Shown here: positions 40,957 to 53,471 of the stretch, piece by piece | How the letters are laid out: each line of letters begins with the position of its first letter | Numbering within the stretch: the stretch's first letter is position 1 | Assembly (NCBI GenBank): GCA_958510825.1 | Contig: OY294048.1 | Coordinates: 9,503,589-9,567,588 of the forward strand | DNA from: Brachypterus glaber | Lineage: Eukaryota > Arthropoda > Insecta > Coleoptera > Kateretidae | DNA length: 64,000 nt | Direction: 5' to 3' | Position numbers and translations under genes: made by a program | The notes under the pieces: model-generated | Databases searched by the model: none | Seen by the model: only the letters and a program-made list of their open reading frames with translations | What the model was told of the DNA's origin: nothing

Positions 40957-42429
40957 CAGATTTATTTAAACATAAAAATAAAACTTGCAACAAATTTTGA
41001 AATAATTTAATTTTATTCCTTATTTTCTGTTTATTTTTTATTTAGGTACTATATCATAGAACGATTTATTTTGGGTAAAAAAGTTTTAAAACACATGTTT
41101 CTAAAAATGCATAGTTTTGGACTTATAAGCATTTACCAGTCCGACGCTTGTCAAAATATTAAAAATGCGGCATTCTTTGTAAATCATATATCTTGGGTTG
41201 CCCCCGTAGATTATATTTAAAGTTTAATTAATTCCAACGAGCACTTGACATTCTAAATTAGGTAAAAAATGTGTCTTAATTAAGCACTTGAGTATCACTT
41301 CAGGGTGCCATTTAATTGCTGATTAAAAACATTATGGTCCAGTGGATAGGTCCTTTAGGGTACAGTTTTCTATTACGCTATACCTACCTGAATAAGGAAA
41401 GGAATAGTATACTCTATAACTAGTATGGAATAGACCATATTCCGCGCGAGCGGAAAGTTTGTTATACGAGCCGGTAGGCGTCTACGTGTTGTAGACTATA
41501 CTTTTTCTTCGACTGCAAATATGAAACACTGTATGGCTTTAAACTGCGGACAAGGTTTAAAACAATGTTTTTTGTGACTTGACATTGTAAATGCAACAAA
41601 ACACATATTTTTAAATAAAGGAATTAATGTTATTTAATAATTTTATCAAATCAGTACTTAAAAAAGATTTTTATTTAATTTTAGCACATATTTACAAATT
41701 ATAATGCAAAAATTGAAGGCTATGTCAGATTGTGGTGACAGATATCAGGTTTAAATATTTAACAATGGATGGAGCAGTTTTAATTTTTTGAACTAAATTG
41801 ATAAAAAAAAACTGGCCAAATATTAAGAAAAACTAATAAACTTTATGTAATTTTAACGCAAAACTTTAAATTTCATTAAATTATTCAATATTTCATGGTA
41901 AATTATATATATTTTTGCTAATTTTGTTAGTTTTCTTTACTTTTATAAACAAGAGATGGCACTACATGTGCTCATTCTAACACTTCATACGGAATATTCA
42001 TACCGTATCTAGAGTTAGAATGGATTTATTCTTTGTTTGAAAAGTGTGTGTATTTGCGTACATTCTAAAGCAGTCGTAGAAAAAAATTAGGACTAGACTT
42101 TGACTTATTTCAGTACATATTTGATTGTTTTATTACTACGGTACGGTACGGTAAGATAACCAAAAAAAGTGCATGCGCTATAGTGTCTATAGACGCAAAA
42201 ACCTATGATACATACATAAAATAACTTTTTAAATAATTTATTTATGTTTTATGTTACTACTGTCACTAATCTAAATCTTCTGCACTGGCAATAAACAACT
42301 TTAAAGAATATTTTTTTAAGTTTAAAGAAAACACTGTTGTATTCCACCGTTCGGCTGGAATATATTAAAAAAGACACACTAAAAAAAAAAAATCTACTAG
42401 CAGAACTTTTCTTCGATTTTGAATAAGAA
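40957..42429. other. Spacer with a short hairpin
   Basis: 41973-42022 forms a hairpin: CATTCTAAC and GTTAGAATG outside, ATACGG and CCGTAT inside. No gene recognised; 41440-41480 (CCGCGCGAGCGG) is locally GC-rich. Confidence 0.4.
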
Positions 42430-42775
42430 AAAACATAAATTTAAAATAATCGAATGGTCAATTTTTTTTTCGCCACCCTATTACGCAAAAAAATTAAAAT
42501 ATGCTTATAGAGAAAATAAAAAAAAATACTTCGTAGAATTTTTTCTGCTGATTTAAAATCTGCATTTAAAAGTATTCTAAACCGTCTTAGGGTGGCAAAG
42601 AAAACAATTTAAAATAATCCAATGGTCAATTTTTTTGGCCACCCTATTGCCACCAAAAATTTAAAATATGCTTATAGAGAAAACAAAAAAAGTTTAGTTC
42701 GTAGATTTTTTTCCGCTGTTTTCAAATCTGCATTTAAAAGTATCTTAGGGTGGCAAAGAAAACAATTTAATCAAA
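42430..42775. repeat. Two tandem copies of a 160-170-bp unit
   Basis: Both copies carry AATGGTCAATTTTTTT, ATATGCTTATAGAGAAAA and AATCTGCATTTAAAAGTAT, and end CTTAGGGTGGCAAAGAAAAC. Confidence 0.75.
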
Positions 42776-43949
42776 AACTTGAATTTTTGTATTTTTATTA
42801 ATTTACTAATCGAGTCCTGTTAGCAGACTTTGTAGTGCATTTTTCCGTTTTTTTTTACTTTCCAGCTGATTCGTTAGTAACAATACCTCTCCAGTGGACC
42901 ATTTTTAGCTACACTCAGATATGTGAATTAGTCATTAAAAACATAACCAACTTGTTAATTTTATACGTGTTAAAAGGACACCAGAGTAGCTTAATTATAA
43001 TAGGTTTGTTTTAAATGGTTAATTGAAAAAGCGACGAAAACGATTCTGTGTCGCTTTTAGTTAAATCCAATTTATTTTTAATTAAATTAAAATTTTCACA
43101 TATTTAAATATTTAAAATTAATTTAGTTTTTTTTATGTATATATTAATCTACCTTCTTAATTATATTAAAGTATATTAAAATTTAAAGTATTGAATTAAA
43201 TTATACAGGGTTACACAGAAACTACATTAAAAATAGTGATTTATTAAAAATACCGATTTATCGGAATGCTTTAAAGAAATGTTTAGAAATCAAGCTTTTC
43301 TCATTGACTTTTGTAAAAAGCATTTTATTATTTAATTTAGTGACTTATTGACCTTAGTCATTACAAAAAAAAATGTTTTCTTAAGCAGCGTGGAGATTTG
43401 ACTTATAGTACTACAAATATCAATCACATAGGTACAGAAGCTATAGTGGGTATTAGATAAAGACAAAAACACATTGGGTGTGTAAAATTTAGTCCGCCAT
43501 TTTTACCCTTTAAACGTTAAAGTTTGTAAACAAAAACAAAACCTAAAAATGTGTAATGGATTTTGGATCTTTTTGCTTTTTGATGTAAGAAAATATATTT
43601 GTAATATCTGTGTTGGATTTTTTTCCTTTTTGAAATAAGAAAATATTATATTTAATAAGTTTCTAGTTTTAAATCTCATTTTAAAATGCTTCATGGAAAC
43701 TCAACAACAATAAAATAGATTTAATTTTGAAATTTGTTTTGCGACTCATTATATAGCGCCCTAATTAGATTCTGCACAACTTTATTTGATATCTCCTACG
43801 CGAAGCAAAATAATGAGAATTAGCTTTATTCTCGAGGTCTCAATGCATTGGATTTACAATCTACTTTTGAAAACGCGGCTTGCAATTAACTAAAAATGTC
43901 TTACCTACTTTTGCTTTTTTATAAGTTATAAACAGTAGTCGACGTAAAC
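42776..43949. other. AT-rich spacer with a decayed retrozyme-like segment
   Basis: TGTTTTCTTAAGCAGCGTGG followed by AGATTTGACTTATAGTACTAC (43374-43413) resembles the segment just before and at the ribozyme of the 354-bp unit, but the ribozyme core is gone. No gene is seen. Confidence 0.4.
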
Positions 43950-45206
43950 TCAGTTATTTATTTATTTATTTATTTATTTATTCAAAAACTCACACAGGTT
44001 TCCCCAATTACAGAGTTTGTTATGTTAAGTAAATTAATAACAATATCAGTGATCATTACCAGCAGGTGCAGCAAAAAAGTTTTTTATTTTGCAAATAGAA
44101 GTATTTAAAATATCGACCCTAGAGCAAATACTATTATAGTAATTGCACATAAGAATCACAGGTGAAAACAGATAAACATTAGTTCTGGACGTTCTAACAT
44201 AAAAAAATAGAGAGATTCTAGCAGAAACTCTGGCACGTTTATTTGCAATAAGTTTAATAGCTCTATACAGTCAATCTTATTATTGATCAATTTATACAAA
44301 AATATAATTGATGCTTGTTGACGTCTTACAGATAACGATTAAAACGAGAAATCATTTAGCAAATTCACATTAGGTATCCCTCTAGCTGGATACTCACCAT
44401 ATTTCCTAAGATACAGATATTTGAGGTAACGTCTTTGAACGTTTTTTAAAGCAGCATAATTAGGACACCAAACTACCGAACAATATTCCAAATGTGATCT
44501 GACATAGAACATATAGAGAAAATTAACAGTTTTAATGCTAAAACATTTAGTATTCCTAATAATAAACCCAAGTGATTTGTAAGCTTTGGATACAATATTG
44601 TTTATGTGTGGATGAAAAGATAATTTTTTGTCAAAAGTGACACCAAGATCCTTGATGGTATCAGGTCTGTCCAAACTGTGCCCATCGATATTGTAGTCAA
44701 AAGTGATGACATTTAATTTTGTAGTAAAACTGAATATGTGACATTTATCAGCATTTAAGGGTAACTTGTGTCCATTGCACCATTTAACTACAGTATCTAA
44801 GATATCTTGTAGTTGAATACAATCATTTAAACTTTGGATTATCTTATATAACTTCATATCGTCTGCGAAAAGAAGACCATATACATTAATCAGGATCATT
44901 ATTAGATCATTAATAAAAATGATAAACAACAGTGGACCCATAATGGATCCTTGCGGAACACCCGACGTTGCAATGTATATGAAGGATTTTATACCATTGC
45001 ATTCAACATATTGCATTCTGTTATATAAATAAGTAATCATTAGACATAAGAGAGGAATTGAAAAACCGAATATGTCGAGCATCATGATAAGAATTCTGTG
45101 GTCTAGTCTTTCTAAAGCCTTTGAAAATTAGCACAGAAACAGGCTTACGGAATAATTTTGCCGAATTATGAGGGAAATTTTTATAAAGGTCACTAAATCG
45201 AAACAT
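43950..45206 (-). pseudogene. 5'-truncated non-LTR retrotransposon (CR1/Jockey-like reverse transcriptase)
   Basis: The main frame 45085-44339 (248 residues) has SGVPQGSIMGPLLF at 41-54 and LFADDMKLY at 72-80, the catalytic FADD form, then the thumb region through LEYCSVVWCP. Just upstream, in a shifted frame, FSKALERLDH matches the preceding conserved motif, separated by a frame change. Downstream of 44339 further C-terminal sequence is readable in other frames (LSVRRQQASIIFLYKLIN), so there are several lesions. The 3' end has GGGGAAACCTGTGTGAG and an (AAAT)n tail at 43957-43983. Endonuclease and ORF1 are absent, typical of 5' truncation. It is a dead copy. Confidence 0.88.
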
Positions 45207-45256
45207 TTGACGACTAATTTGTTACACACAAAAATATTGACTATACATATTAACTA

Positions 45257-45672
45257 AATGGATAAAAATGGCTATGAGAAAACTTGTAGCTCTTGAAATT
45301 CTCTATAGGTCTTATACATTATGCATTTTCATAAGTATTTTGTTATGGTTACAGTGGGCGATGAAAGTCGGGTTGCTCCCTCTGTAACCGTACCAAAGTA
45401 CCTATGAAAATTTATAATATATGAAACTTATAGAGAATTTTAAGAGCTACAACTTTGCCCATAACCATTCGTCCGATGAATAATTTAGCTGAAAAATGGA
45501 AAACAAAAAAATTTCATCTCAAACGTGGCTATTTTTAAATTAACTCGATTGTTATTAATATAGCGGACATCCCTTAAGCAAATCACCCGGTGAATAACTA
45601 ACAGGAGTGGTCTATTACCATCTACTACTACCCTTTAAAATATCAGCCCGTGTACATTTATTGCAATTTAAA
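45257..45672. repeat. Foldback MITE FB2, copy 3, incomplete
   Basis: Matches the inner and right parts of FB2: AACTTGTAGCTCTTGAAATT, GAGCTACAACTTTG and ATCAGCCCGTGTACATTTAT. The left outer arm is missing and the right end decays at AAAAGTCCA. Confidence 0.75.
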
Positions 45673-46065
45673 TTTAAAAGTCCAAACGTTTCCAGATCGA
45701 CATCGAAAACAGCTAATTTTGAACTAACAAAATGATTTATCAAACTTCATCTGACACACAAATTCCAATTTTAATTGATGAAAACAACCCCAACTAGGCT
45801 CGTATAATTAATTTGTAATAAATTTAAATTTTCTGAAAAAACAATTTTCGAAAATTGTAAATAATCGGAAAACAAATAATTTTTAATTCTTCAGAGTACA
45901 GTACAATGGTCGGAATTCCATTTTTTTTTATTTATATAACCTATAAAATCTCAAATTAATAAAACAGACATATTGATTTAAAGCTTTTTGGAAGTACTCA
46001 AACAATAGTTTATTGCGTTTTCTCAAAAAACGTATTTTAGATAGAGAATTTAACATATTACATAT

Positions 46066-46103
46066 TTTGTATGTAAATTACATTACATTACATTACATTA
46101 CAT
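46066..46103. repeat. (ATTAC)n microsatellite
   Basis: About seven units of ATTAC run up to the 3' end of SINE copy C. Confidence 0.8.
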
Positions 46104-46364
46104 CTTTGTTTAACCTCGTACTATTCTACTTAATTAAGCATCCCCTAAGTCCAGGACTTAGGCTAGTAGTAGAGGGAACCACTGGCTTATACAGACTTTC
46201 GAACCAGTTTTTATAGGGAGTGTCCGCTTCACTTACGCCTTCGCCAAATTTCAATTTTTAATTAATTGAAAAAGGCAAATCGGTGCCAGTGAGAATCGAA
46301 CTAACGCTAGTTGTAGTAGACTTGTCATGAACAGACGCGGTAGACGACTTAACCAATCCTCCCA
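46104..46364 (-). mobile_element. tRNA-derived SINE, copy C, nearly full length
   Basis: On the minus strand it starts TGGGAGGATTGGTTAAGTCG and continues through the B-box region TTAGTTCGATTCTCACTGGC to the 3' CGAGGTTAAACAAAG. The A box is diverged. There is a small deletion in the CCTAAGTCCAGGACTTAGG region. Confidence 0.87.
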
Positions 46365-46695
46365 TAATGAAAATTATTTTTCAGAATAAACAAATACCAG
46401 GTTTTTAAAAATTTTATGTTTGTAATGTTTTGGTAAGTGTATAAGGTACCTGTAAAAAAAATTGTCATCCTATCGCTATTTCACTGCAGTGGGCCTTAGT
46501 AGAGCAAATAAACCGTTACACTCAACCCTAAATTAATAAAGCTTTTTTGGAAGTTTAAGTATTGACGTTTTTTCAAAAAAAGTAATATTAGTGTTTTTTT
46601 CGTCTATGTGTAAGGTGGACAACTGTCGCACATACAGAGTTTTTTATAATACAAAAAATCCTCTCGCGTTAAGTCTATCCATATATGCATAAAAT

Positions 46696-46846
46696 AGTTA
46701 TTTATAATACAAGGGCAAAAAGTTAAGTTTTTCGATTGAGTAGGTTTTTAGAAACCGAGGGCAGACCGATCGGGCCGGCCCGAGGGTAATAAAACTACGA
46801 AATCGAAATTTAACTTTTTGCCCGTGTATTATACAATATTTTTTAT
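46696..46846. repeat. Hairpin element with GC-rich loop
   Basis: TAATACAAGGGCAAAAAGTTA and its complement around 46808-46841 form the arms, with CCGATCGGGCCGGCCCGAGG in the loop. GGGCAAAAAGT-type motifs recur at 47338-47375 and 49370-49402. Confidence 0.65.
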
Positions 46847-47772
46847 TCGATTGTTACTAATTATAATAAATTATTAAAATATATTTAATTTTAAATTGCA
46901 AAAAGTATTTCTTTTTAGTGTCTTATTACTTATCTAGCTATCCATGACAAATTGCTATCCATATTTATTTTCAAATTAAAAAAGCTATAGCTTGGTGATT
47001 ACTTTCTGTCAAAATGTGTCTGTTATGAAAATAGGAATACTTCTGAACCGTTCTATGAATATTATAAATATTGAAATTGATTTTACAATTGAAATTTTGT
47101 GTTTTTAATTTATATTATTGGATGAATACAGATTAATCAGTTAACATATATTTTGAGGTTATGTTATAGAAGAAATTTTTATTTTGTATAAAATGATTAT
47201 AATAACTGTATCTGGTCGAAAAGAACAGTTAGTTCAAAACCAAAAATGAACCAAAGGTGATATTTCTTTATAAATATTACAGTAAAGGTAAAGCATCTTC
47301 TTTTAAAAAGCTTAAAAATAACAAGTTTTAGTTAGCGGGCGAAAAAAACTTTTTGGCCCTAGGGCCACAAAGTTCAACTTTTCGCCCGTAAAACATGGAC
47401 GAAAAGTGTCTCTTTTAGAATCAATCGAATAAAAAAAAATAGTTAATTTTGATTTTAAGTAATGAATCCTCACAAATTTGTAAATAAATTAATGAAAACA
47501 AAGTTATCTCTAGGGTGAGTCACAAATTTTAATTAATTAAAACAACCCCAACTATGCGTGTACAGTTAATTCGTAATAAATTCCAATTTTCTGTAAAAAC
47601 AATTTCCGAAAATACGAAAATATTTCCTCCTGTCAAATACTTAATCGCCGGATAACAATTTATTCTTAATTATAAGCTTATATGAGGGTGAGTTTCGTGC
47701 GTCCAAAAAAGAAGATAGGATCACCCTACCGTCAGAAGCCGATGACACCTACCCTAAGTAAACAGAATGTAA

Positions 47773-48579
47773 CATTAGGTTGGACCTTATATGTTTTTAT
47801 TATCTTAAAATTTTCATTTAGGTGTAACTAGAAAATTCTGAAAATATAAAAATATAAACTTCTCCAAGGATCCTAATTGGGCCCCTAAAATTCGTAAGTT
47901 ACCTATAAATCGTAAAAAATCTATTTAACTTCACGAAAAAAAATCGTAATTCATCTCTTGAACTTTAAAATGAAAGGGTAAGAGTGATACTAAATGATGT
48001 AACTGGAGAGGCAGACCACAAAAATTTTTGCGCCCTGTACATAACCTCAAAAGTAGGAAAAAACGCCGTTTCTCGGGTATATAACCTCAAATATCTCAAA
48101 ATTCTGACGTAATGGGCCAATTCTGACCCGGATTCGGATTTTACCCAGAAAATTACTTCGGAAATGATCCTCAGCTTTCCAACAACTGACATGACCAGGT
48201 ATTTGTAGACCTGTGTTAGTAGAATGTATTAAACAAAAAATAAATTCAGTCCTATCTGAAAATTTTTTAAAATGTTTTTTACCGTTTGGTAGAAATTCGT
48301 AAATTTTAGTTTTAGAATCTTTTGATCAATCTGAAGTTTTACACATCATTTTGCATGCTGAAAAGAAAAAAATAAGATATCAAGCCCTTTACATTTTTCA
48401 ATTTTACAAAAATTACAGACAATTTTCAACGATTTTTTACGAATTATGGGAATTTTACGAATTTTAGGGTCCCAATTAGGACCCTTAGTGAAGTTTGATC
48501 ACTTTCATGTTTTCGGAGTTTTCTAGTTACACATAATGACCATTTTAAGATAATAAAAAATATAAGGTCCACCCTAATA
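47773..48579. repeat. Nested foldback element
   Basis: ATTAGGTTGGACCTTATATG pairs with ATATAAGGTCCACCCTAAT, GGTGTAACTAGAAAA with TTTTCTAGTTACAC, and GGGCCCCTAAAATTCGTAA with TTACGAATTTTAGGGTCCC. The loop (about 47960-48410) has no supported gene. Confidence 0.75.
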
Positions 48580-48758
48580 TAACACATTATGTACATAGGC
48601 TCCCTTATGTTACTCTTCACTTCTATACAAAAGTTGATTTTTAAATAATATTTGTTTCGTGTGTTTATTTAGTACTCAAAATAGTTATTTGTCTGCCAAC
48701 TAAAAGTCCAAGCCCAGAAATAACGTATTTGCTGGACTAGTCTGATCTGCGAGAAAAT

Positions 48759-49025
48759 GTACGAGCAACGAACTAATAACTCTTCTCCCTAGAATAGGCA
48801 TTTCAGTCGTAAAAACTGACAAAAACGTAGCCAACATATACATTCCTCTGTCTTACTTGCACAGCTTTGTTCTAACAGAGACAACAATAACAGTTACTGG
48901 TTATTGTTATTGTTCAGGCCTGAATATACCTACTATTTGTTTACAAACAAACCGAGATGTTGGCGATAATTTATATTAACGGTATGCGTATTCTAGAGAG
49001 AAGAGTTATTAGTTTGTTGGGTACG
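48759..49025. repeat. Nested foldback with GAACTAATAACTCTTCTC arms
   Basis: AACTAATAACTCTTCTCCCT and the complementary AGAGAGAAGAGTTATTAGTT lie at its two ends. The middle has a small AACAATAACAG / CTGGTTATTGTTATTGTT pair. Confidence 0.65.
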
Positions 49026-49915
49026 AGGCTAACAAAAATGCCAGTTCAGCAAAGAAGTAGTTTCGGCCACTATAAAAATAATTATTTTTTCTATTTTGCG
49101 ACTCGTATAAGCTCATAATTTTGCGTGTTCTTGTAGGCCCATAAGAGGTCTGTACTTTTTTTCTTTTGGGTTGGCAACAGATGAAACCCTATCGCTTCGC
49201 CTTTTCCATGCAAATGTCAACGTCGCTTTAAATTTAACCCTATACCAGATTAAAATTTATATTGAAAAGATCGTATACGAATCAATTAGTTAAAACAGAT
49301 AGCTTTTGTAAGATTTAATTTACACAATAATGGGGTTTAAAATTTTTGAGTAGTATGGACCTTGTGGCCATAGGGCCAAAAAGTTTTTTTGCCCGTTAAC
49401 TAAAACTTATTATTTTTAAGCTTTTTGAAATAAGGTGCTTTACCTTTAAAGTAATTTTTATAAAAAATATGACCTTTTGGCCACTTTTAGTTTTGAACTA
49501 TATGTTCTTTTTGACCAGATACAAGTAGTAATCATTTCATATAAATAAAAATGTCTTTTATAACATAACCTCAAAACATATGGTTAACCGGTTAATCTGG
49601 ATTAATCCACTAAAATAAATCACAAACACAAAATTTCAATTGTAAAATCAATTTCAATATTTATAATATTACGGTTTCAGAAGTATTAATATTTTCATAA
49701 AAAATACATTTTAACACTGTGTGTTAATTTGTAAATTAATCAAAACCTAAGCTGATTTGAAAATGAAACCTACGCAGACGAAAAGATTCAATTGTTTTTT
49801 TAGCAATTTGTCATGGATAACTAGATAGGTTATAAGACAGTTAAACGAAATATTTTTTGCACTTTAATATATGTATATATATATATATATATTAATAATT
49901 TATTATAATTAGCAT

Positions 49916-49921
49916 GCTTCA

Positions 49922-49952
<31 letters not shown>

Positions 49953-51310
49953 CAGGTCCCTTTACTAATATTTTAAGCCGAATTTAATCTGATCAGCTGC
50001 ATTTTATTGAGTTAATCTATTAGCTATTAATCGGTAAATATTAATTTATTGATGACTTATAAAAAGTTTATAAACTTCATGAATATTTTAGTGGAAATTT
50101 AAATTATTTGGTTATAATTAATTAATTGTGGAATAGATTTCAAAACCAAATATTAATTTATATTAGCGTTTTATTGGCGGTGAGATACCGGGTGAGTTTC
50201 AGTCCATGGACACCCCCTAAAATGGGATTTTTTTGTAGCTCATATTTCTTAACAAGGGCTAGAAAATGGCGTACAAAATTATTGTTTTGCACTTCCGGTT
50301 TCGCCGGAAACTAAGTTAAATTATTTTTTTTTAATGACACCCCCTGTGTATTGTTGCACTGTTGAAAAAAAAATAAAAAATAAATATTTTTTATTATCAG
50401 ATTTTAATAATTCAGTACACAAGAGGTTAAATGAAGTATTGGAGGCCATACTGGTCTTAGGAGATCTCCCAGACGCTGAAAACCAAAACGACGAGCCTCC
50501 ATGTAATTTTTTACAATGGACAAATCCATTTAATAGCCTTACTGAGACAAAATTCATAAAAAAAATTATAAACGTTCCTTGTTTTCGTTCCATTTAAATT
50601 TAAATGCATTTATAACAACAACAGGCAGGTTTATGATTAGCGAAAACTCTTAGCAACGAACTAAATTCGTGAAATTCGTGAATACCGAAATATTGAAATG
50701 TGTAAAAAAGCGTGATATGATAATATAATTTCGCCGGAAATTTATCACATCACATCTACGTTTAGAATTGATCCCCAGGAAATTTGAAGAGTAAACTATA
50801 GTTTATAGGATAGATCCTATTCTGTACATTGCAATGCATTGCTTTACTACTGAGAAAATGAATCATCCACTGGAGAATTGATACTTACTCAGGTTTCTAG
50901 TCAGTTAGAAACGTCAAATTTGTTTTATTTTTATAAATTACATGTAGTGCAAGAGACACTCCCTTCTGGAAAGGTCTAGATTTCATTTCATTGGGGACAC
51001 AAAACAAATGCCTATAATAAAAGCTCTGGAATATTAGATTAACTACAGTTAATCTTAATTTCTCTAAAAATCTGCCGTGGCACCTAATAAAATTATATTC
51101 CAAGTACGTCATGCCAAGGTTTAAAAATAAAAAATTAAAAATATGGTGAAAAGTAGGTATGGACAAATTTGACCATACTTCCTTTCATTTTTTTCTTTCG
51201 AGTTTATTGTAAATTGTAATACACAATTGTATATAACAGTGTACTCAAATACATTCAATAAACTTATTATTTATTTATTTATTTAAACAAACTCCTATAT
51301 CGGCCTTTGA
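49916..51310. other. Spacer with a mariner-like single element
   Basis: 50186-50350 begins TACCGGGTGAGTTTCAG and includes CACTTCCGGTTTCGCCGGAA, shared with 57543-57711, and ends in a decayed ACACCCCCTGTGTA. The frames on both strands at 50321-50597 overlap; neither could be supported. An (AAAT)n tract is at 49927-49942 and AT tracts at 51262-51284. Confidence 0.45.
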
Positions 51311-52098
51311 AATCAAATCAAATACAATCCGACAGACAGACTTTTATTTAATATCGTTTTAAAGTTTGGAATAAAGCACTTAAAATTAAGCACTTACTTT
51401 CCTTGTTTCTGTATTAGAACAAATTTGCAAACTTGAATTTAATTTGCTTAAAAGTTGATTTTTGATATTCCCTTGTATATTTTTCATACTCAAACATTAA
51501 ACATCAGTCCAAATCAAATACAGTTCGACAGACAGACTTTTTCTTTAATATCGTTTTAATGTTTGGAATAAAGCACTTAAAATTAAGCACTTACTTTCCT
51601 TGTTTCTGTATTAGAACAAATTTGTAAACTTGAATTTAATTTGCTTAAAATTTGATTTTTGATATTCCCTTGTATAATTTTCATACTCAAACATTAAACA
51701 TCAGTCCAAATCAAATAAAATCCGACAGACAGACTTTTCTTTAATATCGTTTTAAAGTTTGGAATAAAGCACTTAAAATTAAGCACTTACTTTCCTTGTT
51801 TCTGTATTAGAACAAATTAGTAAACTTGAATTTAATTTGCTTAAAAGTTGATTTTTGATATTCCCTTGTATAATTTCCATACTCAAACATTAAACATCAG
51901 TCCAAATCAAATACAATCCGACAGACAGACTTTTTCTTTAATATCGTTTTAATGTTTGGAATAAAGCACTTAAAATTAAGCACTTACTTTCCTTGTTTCT
52001 GTATTAGAACAAATTTGTAAACTTGAACTTAATTTGCTTAAAAGTTGATTTTTGATATTCCCTTGTATAATTTTCATACTCAAACATTAAACATCAGC
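51311..52098. repeat. Four tandem copies of a 196-bp satellite
   Basis: GACAGACAGACTTTT starts at 51331, 51527, 51724 and 51920, spacing 196-197. Each unit has the palindrome GCACTTAAAATTAAGCAC and TGATATTCCCTTGTATA. Units are nearly identical. No ribozyme motif was found on either strand. Confidence 0.85.
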
Positions 52099-52238
52099 TC
52101 CAATAATTTTTGAACCGCAAAATAGTATTGACATGCTAATGGGTATAAGCGGAAGTTCATGCTTCAGTTAATATTTAATAAACCTTTTTTAATTAATTCT
52201 ATTTTACACTCTACGAACACCCCTTGCCCGGAACTTGC

Positions 52239-53471
52239 TATACAGGGTTATTCTTTTAAATGGTGCAGTGCCTCTAACTTTCAAATTTTTGTATAAATTT
52301 TCGTGAAACTCATAAATTAAATTGAAATTTTTCGAATTATTCATCAAAAACTATTAAAATTAGTAAGCATTGAAGTGTGACGATGAATATCTTTTAAACG
52401 CTTAATTTAATCGACAAATCATAAAAGACCATTTTTGTAGAGCAGTTAATTTCCTACAAAACTATGAATTGCGCAATTCATAACAATTTTTTTCTAAGCG
52501 AGTTATAAAATTCAAAAGCAAAACAGAAAAGTCTTCTAAAATTATCAAACTTTAACCTTTGATATCTTTTAAGCGGTGAGGTTTACGAAAAAATTGTAAG
52601 AGACCTTTTTTGTAGAGCGTTCGATTTCCTACAAAAATATGAGGAGAGATACTTTTTAACGAACAGTTGTCAAAGAGATATAAATTTTTGTTTCTAATAC
52701 TGAGGAAAAAATGGAAAATTGTAAAGCGGAGAACCTTTTTATCAAAATTAAGAGCTCATATTTGGTGAGAATTTTCTAGAGGTGTCTAGCAACCGATTTT
52801 TCAGAGTATAAAGTAAAAAAAAATAGTCGTTTTTTTTACCCACCCTACTATTCAAATTTCCTATTTAAACCTATGTTTATTTTTTAATTTTTTATTAAAT
52901 TGGAATATTTTATTCAGCTTTTAAATTTTGAAATACCGTCAACATATTGCATTCGAATGTGATTATTCTCCCTTAATATCTCCGAAACCAAGGAAAACAT
53001 TAAAATTTTACAAAAGAGGTCAATTTAATTCATCATTAGAGCAACTTAAATTTGTATATTTGAACATTATAATTATAACCCCCATACCCCCAACTACCCA
53101 AAAAAAAATCTTAAATACCCCTTACTTTTATGTCATATATTAAGGGGTATCAAAAATGTTTTACGTTGGTTATAAAAAAAATTAAATCGCTTTACCCCTT
53201 CCTACCCCGAGATAATTTTAATGAAAATAGCCCTGTCCCCCAAGTAAGAGGTTGGTCAATAATATATATGTTTTTAATTTATTAATAAATAACTTTATTT
53301 TCACTTTAATTTAAAAGTATAAAAAATAGGGGGTTGTTATTTAAAATTTTCATTTTGGGGTAGTTACATAATAGTTTATGTAATGTAATATCTGTTCCAA
53401 ATTTTAATTTGATATCTTACGCCATTTAAAAGTTAGAGGCACTGTACCATTTAAAAGAATAACCCTGTATA
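52239..53471. mobile_element. Mariner-like non-autonomous element with TACAGGGTTATTC ends
   Basis: Ends TACAGGGTTATTCTTTTAAA and its complement (53450-53469) continue as AGTGCCTCTAACTTT and AAAGTTAGAGGCACT; TA flanks on both sides. About 1.23 kb. The inside has two diverged copies of a TGTAGAGC...TTTCCTACAAAA segment (52436 and 52612). No transposase frame. Confidence 0.85.

Larger units (their letters stand above)
46855..49915. repeat. Roughly 3-kb inverted repeat with about 540-bp arms
   Basis: The left arm (46855-47390) and right arm (49350-49915) match in inverted order at many points: ACTAATTATAATAAATTATT, GACAAATTGCTA, GGTCGAAAAGAACA, ACAAGTTTTAGTTA and the GGCCCTAGGGCCA / TGGCCATAGGGCC pair. 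The arms are diverged. The centre contains two further inverted repeats and no coding region. It could be an old foldback element or an inverted duplication. Confidence 0.65.

Noticed and set aside
50321..50597. Overlapping open frames on both strands (87 and 90 codons)
   Set aside because: Each strand gives a plausible-looking peptide, neither has splice borders or a known motif, and the region borders a mariner-like fragment. I could not decide between them.
51311..52098. Search for a hammerhead in the 196-bp satellite
   Set aside because: ACTGATGTTT on the minus strand looks like a core start, but the required CUGANGA is not met and no GAAA strand follows.
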